Shown: positions 24,203-32,594 of the stretch, piece after piece
Layout of the letters: each line of letters begins with the position of its first letter
How positions within the stretch are numbered: the first letter of the stretch is position 1
DNA from: CAYVIB01 sp964451365
GTDB lineage: Bacteria; Pseudomonadota; Gammaproteobacteria; Pseudomonadales; Cellvibrionaceae
Direction: 5' to 3'
Length of the DNA stretch: 53,841 nt
Assembly: GCA_964451365.1 (NCBI GenBank)
Contig: CAYVIB010000034.1
Span: 1-53,841 of the forward strand
Position numbers and translations under genes: made by a program
The notes under the pieces: generated by a model
Database searches by the model: none
What the model was told of the DNA's origin: nothing
Seen by the model: the letters and a program-made list of their open reading frames with translations, nothing else

Positions 24203-26311
24203 TTAATAATTCCAGGTCACCGAAGCCAGCACATTGCGCGGAGCACCAAAATTGGCTTGCCCCCACTGCGGACTCAAACGGTATTTTTCATCGCTGGCGT
24301 TGTTGATATTCATTGCAACGGTCAGGTTTGAGTTCAGGCGATATCGCGCGAAAAAATCCACCAGCGCATAACGGCCCTGCACTTCGGTGTCACCGAAGTA
24401 GAGTTCGTTTTGCCAGTTAACGCCGGTACCCACGCGCAACGCCGGCACTGCGGGTACCTGGTACGCCATGGCAAGCTTTAACTGCTGCGTGGGAATAAAA
24501 CGACGCGTATCTTCGCCATTTTCGTCCACGATGTCGAGCTGTGTATACCCCGCGCTGACATTCAGGCCGGTAAAGACTTCACCAGCCAGTTCAATTTCAT
24601 AGCCATCGCTTTCAAATTCGACACCGCGGTAAATATTCAAACCTGTATCGGTATCGCGGGTTACCCATTCACCGAAGTTCTCCTGCGCGGATTCAAACAG
24701 GGCGAGGGTGAGCACCGCGTTGCCGGAAAAGATTTCCTGCTTGATTCCCACTTCCGAACTTTCGCCCCTTACCGGCCCCAACGGACTCAGGTTGGCGTCT
24801 ACCCAGGTTTGCTGTTTGAAAACCTCGCTGTAGCTGGCGTAGAGCATGGTGCCGTCCATAACTTCATAGGTGGCGCCTACATACGGAACGGTCTCCTGCT
24901 CGGACACGCCCTGCGGCGCGCCGTAACTGATTCCATCCTGTTCGATGTCAACCGTGCGCCCCCCGAGGAGAACGGAAAACCGGTCGGTGAAGTTCAGGCG
25001 CGTGGATAAGTAGTAGGAATCCTGTTCCTGATCGATATTGGTTGACTGCGACGCGGCATCGTAAACGTCAAATTCCGGCTCGGCTGTATTGCCCTCGGCC
25101 CAGTCCGCACCCACGGGATCATAATTCCAATCGTCGGTATAAACGGAGCGCCCGGTCAGTTTGATATCCGCCAGGTTAATACCGGCTACCAATTCGTGCT
25201 CCTGGCCCCAAAGCGAAAAGGAACCGCTGATGAACAGATCGACAATGTCCTCTTTATCATTGGCTTCATAAAAACTGGCGTGTGCCGTCAAACCCAATTC
25301 GGTTACCGGGTCGGGTGCGCCCGACAGGTAGAACGACTCCCACGCCTTTTCCTGATCATTTCGGGTATAGATGGCTTTCAACAGCCAGTTATCGCCAATA
25401 TCCTGCTCGATTTCGACAAACGTGCGGGCTTGCTCCACTTCCTGGTAAGCCCAGTCCGGCGCGGTGTTGGTGGAAATATCGTAGTTGGTGACGGAGCCAT
25501 CGCTGTAAAAAAGCGGCAAGGCGCCCGAGGAGTTTGCATCGTTGTAATTTTCATTGACGCTGTGGCTTAGGCTCACGCGTGTGCTGTCGGTAAGGCTGCC
25601 AGTGAGAATGCCGTAGAACACCGTCAGTTCCCTGGTGTAGCGATCCAGGTGGGAATCCCCGTCCTGCCTGGAGACAACCAGGCGGCCCTTGAGCTTGTCA
25701 TCCACAATCGGCCCGGAAATATCGCCACTCAATCGGTACTGGCTCCAACTTCCCGCGGCGGCCAGCACGGAGGCCTGCAGCTCTTCAGTCGGCCGCTTGC
25801 GGACATAGTTGATGGTCGCCGAGGGGTTTGCCAGGCCCGTGGTGAGGCCGGTAGCCCCTTTCACCACTTCAACCTGTTCGTAAATCGTGGTGTCGTCATG
25901 CCCCTGGGTGAGACCATAGGAAAACGGCACGCCCACGCCATCATATTGAAAATTGACGATGTCAAAGCCGCGCGCCGTGTAGTAAGTCCGGCCCGTTTCC
26001 ACCTGCTCAACGGTGACGCCGGGGACATAGGTCAATAGGGAATTCGTTTCCCGCAGGGAGAAATCATCGATCTGGTCGCGGGAGATAACCGATACCACCT
26101 GCGGGGTCTCAAATACGGACAGGTTCAGTTTGGTTGCCGTTTTCGTTTTGTCGGGTTCCCCGTACACAAAGACGGTTTCGATATTGTCGCTGTTGCCGCC
26201 GTCCGCATTTTGATTGGCTTCTGTTTGCTGTGCGGATTGGGCGTTTGCCGCGCCGCAGGCGATTGCGGTTAGGATCGCCAGCGCCAGGGCATTGTGTACA
26301 GGGGGGGGCAT
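24203..26311 (-). CDS. TonB-dependent ferric-siderophore receptor (FpvA/FauA-like)
   Basis: This outer-membrane receptor of 702 residues has a signal peptide ending near ANA/Q. The plug domain has ETPQVVSVISRDQIDDFSL, NSLLTYVPGVTVEQ, YTARGFDIVNFQYDG and YEQVEVVKGATGLTTGLANPSATINYVRKRPT (in part VEVVKGATGLTTG and PSATINYVRKRPT). These are hallmarks of the FpvA/FhuE/FauA group of ferric-hydroxamate and pyoverdine-type receptors. The barrel ends in NVLASVTWNY with a terminal aromatic. It is the natural candidate to import the siderophore made by the adjacent hydroxamate operon. There is no N-terminal secretin/TonB signalling extension, so it is probably not a transducer of a sigma/anti-sigma system. 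A Fur-like box lies upstream. Confidence 0.88.
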   Translation of the reverse strand: MPPPVHNALALAILTAIACGAANAQSAQQTEANQNADGGNSDNIETVFVYGEPDKTKTATKLNLSVFETPQVVSVISRDQIDDFSLRETNSLLTYVPGVTVEQVETGRTYYTARGFDIVNFQYDGVGVPFSYGLTQGHDDTTIYEQVEVVKGATGLTTGLANPSATINYVRKRPTEELQASVLAAAGSWSQYRLSGDISGPIVDDKLKGRLVVSRQDGDSHLDRYTRELTVFYGILTGSLTDSTRVSLSHSVNENYNDANSSGALPLFYSDGSVTNYDISTNTAPDWAYQEVEQARTFVEIEQDIGDNWLLKAIYTRNDQEKAWESFYLSGAPDPVTELGLTAHASFYEANDKEDIVDLFISGSFSLWGQEHELVAGINLADIKLTGRSVYTDDWNYDPVGADWAEGNTAEPEFDVYDAASQSTNIDQEQDSYYLSTRLNFTDRFSVLLGGRTVDIEQDGISYGAPQGVSEQETVPYVGATYEVMDGTMLYASYSEVFKQQTWVDANLSPLGPVRGESSEVGIKQEIFSGNAVLTLALFESAQENFGEWVTRDTDTGLNIYRGVEFESDGYEIELAGEVFTGLNVSAGYTQLDIVDENGEDTRRFIPTQQLKLAMAYQVPAVPALRVGTGVNWQNELYFGDTEVQGRYALVDFFARYRLNSNLTVAMNINNASDEKYRLSPQWGQANFGAPRNVLASVTWNY

Positions 26312-26393
26312 AGTTTTCTCCGGGTAAAAACGGCGTCGCCTGACTTAGCAAGCCGGCACGCAAATAATGAATGGATGGCTTTATACCCGAAAT

Positions 26394-26412
26394 GATAATT
26401 AAAATCAATTGC
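26394..26412 (-). promoter_or_regulatory. Fur box upstream of the FauA-like receptor
   Basis: The site GATAATTAAAATCAATTGC (plus-strand reading) matches the Fur consensus at about 14 of 19 positions. It lies 82 bases upstream of the receptor start, in an AT-rich patch of an otherwise GC-rich region. Confidence 0.6.
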
Positions 26413-26511
26413 AATAAGATTTACAGCCATCCATCCCGGAGAATTTCCCGTTTGGGTAGGGTTGCGAAACCATCATTTTCATATGGTTTTGCTGAACCCG
26501 ACGGGAATCAG

Positions 26512-28794
26512 TTACACGGAATATTGTTCCCGCAGGGCGCGGGCCGCGCTCACCATGTTTTTTAGCGCGGGTATTACTTCCTCCCACTGGCGCGTTTTCA
26601 AACCACAATCGGGGTTGACCCACAGCCGTTGTGTCGGGATGCGCTCGGCCGCTTTCTTCATTAGTTTTATAACCTGCTGCTCATCCGGAATATTTGGCGA
26701 GTGAATATCGTAGACTCCGGGGCCGATTTCGTTCGGGTATTTAAAGTCATCGAACACGTCCAGCAGTTCCATATCCGAGCGCGAGGTTTCGATGGTGATC
26801 ACGTCCGCATCCATATGGGCAATGGCTTCGATAATGTCGTTGAATTCCGAGTAGCACATATGGGTGTGGATCTGCGTTTCGTCGCCGACACCGTTGGCGC
26901 AAATGCGAAAGGATTCCACTGCCCAATCCAGGTAGGCCCGCCATTGTGAGCGGCGCAGGGGCAAGCCTTCGCGCAACGCGGCTTCGTCAATCTGGATAAC
27001 GCTCACGCCGGCTTTTTCCAGGTCGAGCACTTCCTCGCGGATGGCCAGCGCCAGTTGCAGGCAGGTGTCGCGACGCGGCTGGTCATCGCGAACGAATGAC
27101 CAGTTCAAAATGGTGACCGGCCCGGTCAGCATGCCTTTCATCGGTTTGTCGGTAAGCGACTGGGCGTACTTGATCCATTCCACCGTCATCGCTTTGGGAC
27201 GGCTGATATCGCCGAACAGGATCGGCGGTTTAACGCAGCGCGAGCCGTAGGATTGCACCCAGCCGAACTGGCTGAATACGTAGCCGTCCAGTTGTTCGCC
27301 GAAATATTCCACCATGTCGTTGCGTTCGGCTTCGCCGTGTACCAGCACGTCCAGGCCCAGTGCCTCCTGTTCGCGTACGCTGCGCGCAATTTCCTCGCGC
27401 ATGCGCTGGATGTAGGTTGTTTTGTCCAGTTCGCCTTTTTTGAATTTAAGCCGCGTTTGGCGGATATCCGGTGTTTGCGGAAACGAGCCAATGGTGGTGG
27501 TGGGGAAGGTCGGAAGTTTCAGTTTTGCGCGCTGTTTTTTGGCCCGTTCAGTGTAAATGCTTTTACGCAGCCCGAGCGACGGGGTGATATTTTTGACCGC
27601 CTCCCTGATTTTCGGCTTATTCACCCGGGAAGAGTTACGGCGACCGGCGATGGCTTCGGCATTGTCCGCCAGCGCGTCCTTAACGGCCCTGCGTCCTTCA
27701 TTGAGCGCGGTGCGCAATACGGAAAGCTCCTCCAGCTTCTGGATGGCGAAGGCCAGCCAGTTTTTGATTTCGGGGTCGAGTTTTTTCTCGCTATCCAGAT
27801 CCACCGGTACATGCAGCAGGGAACATGACGGCGCGAGCCAGAGCCTGTCCCGCAGTTTTTCCGCGATGGGTTCCAGCCAATCGAGGATGCCATTCAAATC
27901 GGTTTTCCAGATATTGCGGCCGTCGATCACGCCCAGGGAAAGTATCTTGTGCGCCGGCAGCCAGTCGAGCACTTTAATGACTTCGTCTTTCGCCCTTACC
28001 GCGTCAATGTGCAGCCCGGCCACGGGAAGGTTGCACGCCTGCTGGAGGTTTTCCTGCAACTGGCCGAAATAGGTCGTCAGCAGGAGTTTGACCTTGGCGC
28101 TTTTGAGCGCGTGATAGGCGGTTTCGAATGCCTGCTTCCATTCCGGCGCCAGTTCGGTCACCAGTGCCGGCTCATCAATTTGCACCCATTCGACGCCCGC
28201 GTCCGCCAGTTCGTCCAGCAGTTCCGTGTAAACCGGCAACAGGTGGTTCAACAGTTCAAGGCGGTCGGAGTCATCCTTCTCCTTGCTCAGCCAGAGGTAG
28301 GTGACCGGGCCGATAACGACAGGTTTGGCGTTGACGCCCTGCCGCCGGGCTTCAGCCAGTTGCGCCAGCAGGCGCGAGGCGTTCAGTTGAAACCGGGTAT
28401 CCCCCGTCACTTCCGGCACGATGTAATGGTAGTTGGTATCAAACCATTTGGTCATTTCGCCCGCGTGCACGCAGTTGCAGCCGCTGTCGTTGGTGGAGCG
28501 GCCGCGCGCCACGCGAAAATATGAGTCCAGTTCATTGCCTTCGAGTGTCGCCACGCGCTCGGGAACATTACCCAGCAGGAAGCTGGTATCGAGCACATGG
28601 TCGTAAAAGGAGAAGTCGCCCACCGGCACGTAATCGCATGCCGCCTGGTGCTGCCAGTTTGCCTGCCGCAATTCCAGGCCGGTTGCCTGCAGGGCTTCCG
28701 GGCTGGACTGGCCTTTCCAGAAAGCCTCCTGAGCAAATTTGAGTTCACGGTTGGCGCCGATGCGCGGAAATCCCAGGTTATGTGTGCGTGCCAT
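26512..28794 (-). CDS. metE: Cobalamin-independent methionine synthase MetE
   Basis: This enzyme transfers a methyl group from 5-methyl-tetrahydropteroyl-triglutamate to homocysteine. The start at 28794 gives 760 residues beginning ARTHNLGFPRIGANRELKFA, the family start, with AGGTAGGAAC before the ATG. The C-terminal catalytic domain has TTTIGSFPQTPDIR, HGEAERNDMVEYFGEQL, IQIDEAALREGLPLR, the zinc ligands in IHTHMCYSEF, and NPDCGLKTR near the end. It is divergent from metR, which lies 109 bases upstream; MetR with homocysteine usually activates metE. Confidence 0.97.
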   Translation of the reverse strand: MARTHNLGFPRIGANRELKFAQEAFWKGQSSPEALQATGLELRQANWQHQAACDYVPVGDFSFYDHVLDTSFLLGNVPERVATLEGNELDSYFRVARGRSTNDSGCNCVHAGEMTKWFDTNYHYIVPEVTGDTRFQLNASRLLAQLAEARRQGVNAKPVVIGPVTYLWLSKEKDDSDRLELLNHLLPVYTELLDELADAGVEWVQIDEPALVTELAPEWKQAFETAYHALKSAKVKLLLTTYFGQLQENLQQACNLPVAGLHIDAVRAKDEVIKVLDWLPAHKILSLGVIDGRNIWKTDLNGILDWLEPIAEKLRDRLWLAPSCSLLHVPVDLDSEKKLDPEIKNWLAFAIQKLEELSVLRTALNEGRRAVKDALADNAEAIAGRRNSSRVNKPKIREAVKNITPSLGLRKSIYTERAKKQRAKLKLPTFPTTTIGSFPQTPDIRQTRLKFKKGELDKTTYIQRMREEIARSVREQEALGLDVLVHGEAERNDMVEYFGEQLDGYVFSQFGWVQSYGSRCVKPPILFGDISRPKAMTVEWIKYAQSLTDKPMKGMLTGPVTILNWSFVRDDQPRRDTCLQLALAIREEVLDLEKAGVSVIQIDEAALREGLPLRRSQWRAYLDWAVESFRICANGVGDETQIHTHMCYSEFNDIIEAIAHMDADVITIETSRSDMELLDVFDDFKYPNEIGPGVYDIHSPNIPDEQQVIKLMKKAAERIPTQRLWVNPDCGLKTRQWEEVIPALKNMVSAARALREQYSV

Positions 28795-28839
28795 GTTCCT
28801 ACCTCGCTGTTGAAATTTTGTGGCAGTGTAGCGGCTTCC

Positions 28840-28893
28840 AATCATGAGTAATAATGGTAATATCTAATCAAACCATTAGTTTTTCTCATGATT
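28840..28893. promoter_or_regulatory. metE-metR control region with nested inverted repeats
   Basis: Between the divergent genes, AATCATGAG (28840-28848) is mirrored by CTCATGATT (28885-28893). Inside that pair TAATGGT (28852-28858) is mirrored by ACCATTA (28872-28878). These are candidate operators for MetR or other methionine regulators. The canonical E. coli MetR half-sites (TGAA-N5-TTCA) are not evident, so binding is inferred from position. Confidence 0.45.
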
Positions 28894-28903
28894 TGGTGCG
28901 TAC

Positions 28904-29791
28904 ATGATCGAACGGGTACACCTTCATATCCTGCGGGAGATTGAACGCAAGGGATCTCTCACGGCAGCGGCGCAGTCGCTGCATCTCACCCAGTCGGCGC
29001 TCAGCCACACCATCAAAAAGCTCGAACACCAGTTGGGCACCCCGCTTTGGACCAAGGAGGGGCGAAACCTGCGCCTTACCCAGGCGGGACAATACCTGCT
29101 GAGAGAAGCCAACCGCTTGCTGCCGCAGTTGGAGCGCGCCGATGAAGTTCTGGCGGAGTTTGCGGCGGGGGAGAAGGGCGCGTTGCGTATCGGAATGGAG
29201 TGCCATCCGTGCTATCAATGGCTTTTAAAAGTGGTGCGACCTTTCCTGGAACAGTGGCCGGGGATCGATGTGGACGTCAAGCAGCGGTTCCAGTTCGGTG
29301 GCATGGCGGCATTGTTCAGCCACGAGATCGATGTGCTGGTCACGCCCGATCCACTCAGGAAAAAGGGCATTTTCTTTACGCCGGTCTTCGACTACGAGCA
29401 GGTGCTGGTGGTGAGCCGGGACCATGAACTCGCGCAAAAAACCTTTGTATCGCCGGAGCATCTGGCCAGCCAGGTGCTGTACACCTATCCGGTGGAAATT
29501 GACCGTCTCGATATTTATACCGAATTTCTCCTGCCCGCCAACTGCGCGCCGAGAAAGCGCAAGGTCATCGAAGCCACGGAAATGATGCTGCAACTGGTGG
29601 CCGGCGGGCGTGGCGTGGCGACTTTACCCCGATGGCTGGTCGAGCAGCACGCGAGTGCTTTGCCTGTTGTCCCGGTTCGATTGGGTAGAAAAGGGATTGT
29701 TAAGCAGATTCATCTGGGACTGCGCGATGGCGATGATTCAGTTGCCTATGTGCGTGCGTTTCTGGAGCTGGCTAAGTCTGTTCGGGATTAA
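28904..29791 (+). CDS. metR: LysR-type regulator MetR
   Basis: This transcription factor senses homocysteine and controls metE and related genes. The 295-residue LysR protein has an N-terminal winged helix (LHILREIERKGSLTAAAQSLHLTQSALSHTIKKLE in outline, with AAAQSLHLTQSALSHTI as recognition part). An effector domain has GMECHPCYQWLLKVV, which is characteristic of MetR, followed by PFLEQWPGIDVDV. It is divergently placed to metE. Confidence 0.93.
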   Translation: MIERVHLHILREIERKGSLTAAAQSLHLTQSALSHTIKKLEHQLGTPLWTKEGRNLRLTQAGQYLLREANRLLPQLERADEVLAEFAAGEKGALRIGMECHPCYQWLLKVVRPFLEQWPGIDVDVKQRFQFGGMAALFSHEIDVLVTPDPLRKKGIFFTPVFDYEQVLVVSRDHELAQKTFVSPEHLASQVLYTYPVEIDRLDIYTEFLLPANCAPRKRKVIEATEMMLQLVAGGRGVATLPRWLVEQHASALPVVPVRLGRKGIVKQIHLGLRDGDDSVAYVRAFLELAKSVRD

Positions 29792-29964
29792 AAACGCGAA
29801 TGCGACGATGGATTAGAGGCGGTACAGATCGTCGTTTCGCCTGTGTTAATTTTCGTGCCAGATATTCGCCCCTGACCTCTTCCATATGAGTGGGTGAGTT
29901 ATGGGTGGCATGATGTCCTGTTATTTTTCAGGCAATTTGCTGTGTTTTATTGACGCTTCCGTTG
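29792..29964. other. Intergenic sequence downstream of metR
   Basis: About 170 bases have no recognisable gene or strong terminator. Together with 29965-30170 this is the junction between GC-rich DNA and the AT-rich accessory region. Confidence 0.3.
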
Positions 29965-30108
29965 ATGAATTCCTTTGGCTACGGCATCGGCTTTTCCGTT
30001 GTTGGTTTGTTGTTGGTGGTAGTGGTGGTATTGCTGATTGGCGGGGTTGTCGGACCGCGAAATATTATTTTTAGTTCCGGTGATATCGGCGAGCACAAAT
30101 CAAAATAA
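29965..30108 (+). CDS. Possible small single-pass membrane protein (47 aa)
   Basis: An ATG at 29965 opens a 47-residue frame. It consists of a short Gly/Ser start, a very hydrophobic segment (VVGLLLVVVVVLLIGGVVG) and a polar tail ending GDIGEHKSK. The composition is that of a small bitopic membrane peptide, and the reading frame closes with TAA. There is no strong ribosome binding site, so expression is uncertain. I do not recognise a family. Confidence 0.35.
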   Translation: MNSFGYGIGFSVVGLLLVVVVVLLIGGVVGPRNIIFSSGDIGEHKSK

Positions 30109-30170
30109 ATTTTTCACACGATATTGATCGAGCCGCAGGTCCGAGGGGTAGTCTTCTCATATCTAATCTA

Positions 30171-32555
30171 TCAGAACCTAAATCCAAGTGTTACAGATAC
30201 TGTTCGAGGAGGTATTTGCATACCAAAGACCGTGTTGGCACCTCCTGTAACGGCTGCGGATAGCGGGACGTTCTCAGCGTTTACAAGAACTTGCTCGTCT
30301 GTAAGATTCTTACCAACAATAGACATGCTCCATTGTCGATAAGTAAGTCCTGCATACATTCCAAGTAAAAAGTAGTTATCTTGCATGGCTCTGGGATCAT
30401 TGTTTTGGTGTATATTGTGCTCTGTCATGTAGGACATCTCGATAGCCATATTAGTCTCAAATCCTTTTAGCTTTTTGCTAAACATGGTACGGAAATTTGC
30501 ACTGAGGTTGGGTATGTAACTTCCCTCTTTACCACTATAGTCACACAAGTCACTCAAACCATCTCCATTAATATCTGCGCCATCCGGAGTTTGCCCTTGG
30601 TAGCAGTTCCCATTATCAAAATCGATATATTCAAAATCCAGATAAGATATATCAACTTCCGATGAAAGAGACTGTGTCCATAGTTTTCTGAGTGACAGAT
30701 CAATACCATTTACTTCGGTTAGGGCAGCATTGCCAACGTTGAAGCCGACAAAGCCATCAAATTGACTTATCTGTAGGTCTTCGTATCTGGAGGAGTGCAT
30801 TATAGCGCTTACTTCCGTGTTGGTTAGTAGGGTAGACTTATACCCGAATTCAAATGCTCGTACCTCTTCGCCAGCAAATTCAAACCGTCTGACTGTGTTG
30901 GAACGTGGATCAAATCCGCCCGCTTTCGAGCCTTGCTTTAACGAAGCAAACCACAAGCTATTATTTGAAGGTCTATATTCAATTGTAATCGAAGGGTCGA
31001 GTGTAGAAGTCCTCCGCTCACCTTCCAGATTGTGGTCTGTATATTGCTCATTTTCCACAGCAAAAAATTGACCGTACAAAAATGGAGCGTAGCTGTTTGG
31101 GTCCACCGCTAATCCGTCCTCCAGAGAAACTATATTTATGGCCTTGTTACCTTGCTTTTCTTCGACAGAGTATCGTGCCGCGACTATAATGTCTGTTTTG
31201 GAACCAAGGTTCCAACTATATTGAAAATATGCTGAGTACAGGTCTGACGTTTGTTCAAAGTTTCGTGCAACACCCGTATTTGACAGCTGAAAAGCCGCAT
31301 CCGGCGAAATCCCGAGAGTTGGGCTTTGAGAGAGAATTCCATATACTACGGGAATGACCAAGTTATCCTGTCTGATATTCACTATATCATTAAATGCCTG
31401 ATCGTATGTTTGTACAAACAGTCCTGCTAGCCAGGTATCGTTAGACCCATTGGAGAGAAATCGTATGTCTTGGCTAAATTGCTCAAACTCCTCTTTAACG
31501 GCAATATTCAGTAAATTATACCGACTGAAATCACAGTCACATGATTCGAAATAATCAAACTTTACGATACCCGTTATAGCCTGAACATCGAACTTATCGA
31601 AATTCTTCGATACCTGTAAGACACCGGTATCCATTCGGTTTTCCCCAATCTCTGGTCCATCTGCGAATCTGACATGATCAATGTCGGGCGGTTGCGCCTC
31701 TTGGTTAAAAAGGGCAACCATTGCATTGCTGAAAGTATTTGGTATTTCTGAAAGAAGTTCAATTCCTGTTAGCGCTTCCAAATCCAAGCCATTACTTTCG
31801 TCGATGTAGATTTCAAACGGTCTTCCTGATGTGTCAAGTCTTGAAGACGTAACTGTCAGCAAAGATTCGAGACTATGGTCTTGCCTCCATAAGAAGGAAA
31901 CTTTTCCGGCATATTCCCGGACTCCGGGTTCATTCCGTCTTTTTTCTCCGTTCCAGATGAATCCATCTTGCTCTTCGTAATGTAAGGCCAGCCTGCCTGA
32001 TAATTGGTTATTGATAGGCCCGGTAATGAACCCTTCTGAACCGGTTGAATTTGTCGAATTTGCGTGGAGAATGTTTAAAGCGCCGGCTAAATTGTCTTGC
32101 GGGCGCGCACTCGTTAGACTTATCGAGCCAGCAATGGAGTTCTTTCCATGCAACGCGTTCTGTGGTCCATATGCAAAAACCGCACGATCGATATCAAAAA
32201 CAGGCATTCTCAGCATCTGTGCTCGATTATATGAAATACCATCAATATATAGCCCCACCGATTGCTCAAATCCTTGGCTGTTCCCGGAGCCAATCCCCCT
32301 CATGCGAACCTGAGTAGATACTCCACTTTCCAAATAATGAACGTTAGGAAGCGGGGCAATTACTTCCGCTAAGCTATCTTTTTGAAATTTGTCAAGGTAT
32401 TCACCTTCTTCCACATGAATGGAAATCGGAACATCCGATGTGTTTTGTGGACGAAGCTGAGTTGTAACAACTACTTCCTCTAAGTGATATTCTTTACTGG
32501 ATACATTCAATGCAACAAAAAGAAGTGCTATAGATGAATACATTTTTATTTTCAT
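30171..32555 (-). CDS. TonB-dependent receptor of the P450/two-component locus
   Basis: This is a 794-residue outer-membrane receptor with a signal peptide (MKIKMYSSIALLFVALNVSS). A TonB-box-like LEEVVVTTQ leads into the plug (DVPISIHVEEGEYLDKF, LAEVIAPLPNVHYLESG, VRMRGIGSGNSQGFEQSVG, LYIDGISYNRAQMLRMPVFD). The barrel ends VSVTLGFRF. The plug style is that of the large generic receptor group (carbohydrates, aromatics, lipids) rather than classic siderophore receptors. No Fur box is evident upstream. Base composition is clearly more AT-rich than the receptors at 8.3 and 24.2 kb. It is the last gene of a leftward set, 39 bases after the sensor kinase, so the ligand may be linked to the signal sensed. 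Confidence 0.85.
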   Translation of the reverse strand: MKIKMYSSIALLFVALNVSSKEYHLEEVVVTTQLRPQNTSDVPISIHVEEGEYLDKFQKDSLAEVIAPLPNVHYLESGVSTQVRMRGIGSGNSQGFEQSVGLYIDGISYNRAQMLRMPVFDIDRAVFAYGPQNALHGKNSIAGSISLTSARPQDNLAGALNILHANSTNSTGSEGFITGPINNQLSGRLALHYEEQDGFIWNGEKRRNEPGVREYAGKVSFLWRQDHSLESLLTVTSSRLDTSGRPFEIYIDESNGLDLEALTGIELLSEIPNTFSNAMVALFNQEAQPPDIDHVRFADGPEIGENRMDTGVLQVSKNFDKFDVQAITGIVKFDYFESCDCDFSRYNLLNIAVKEEFEQFSQDIRFLSNGSNDTWLAGLFVQTYDQAFNDIVNIRQDNLVIPVVYGILSQSPTLGISPDAAFQLSNTGVARNFEQTSDLYSAYFQYSWNLGSKTDIIVAARYSVEEKQGNKAINIVSLEDGLAVDPNSYAPFLYGQFFAVENEQYTDHNLEGERRTSTLDPSITIEYRPSNNSLWFASLKQGSKAGGFDPRSNTVRRFEFAGEEVRAFEFGYKSTLLTNTEVSAIMHSSRYEDLQISQFDGFVGFNVGNAALTEVNGIDLSLRKLWTQSLSSEVDISYLDFEYIDFDNGNCYQGQTPDGADINGDGLSDLCDYSGKEGSYIPNLSANFRTMFSKKLKGFETNMAIEMSYMTEHNIHQNNDPRAMQDNYFLLGMYAGLTYRQWSMSIVGKNLTDEQVLVNAENVPLSAAVTGGANTVFGMQIPPRTVSVTLGFRF

Positions 32556-32594
32556 AAAATTTCCCTATTTTGATTATTTAGGATAGAAATTTAT

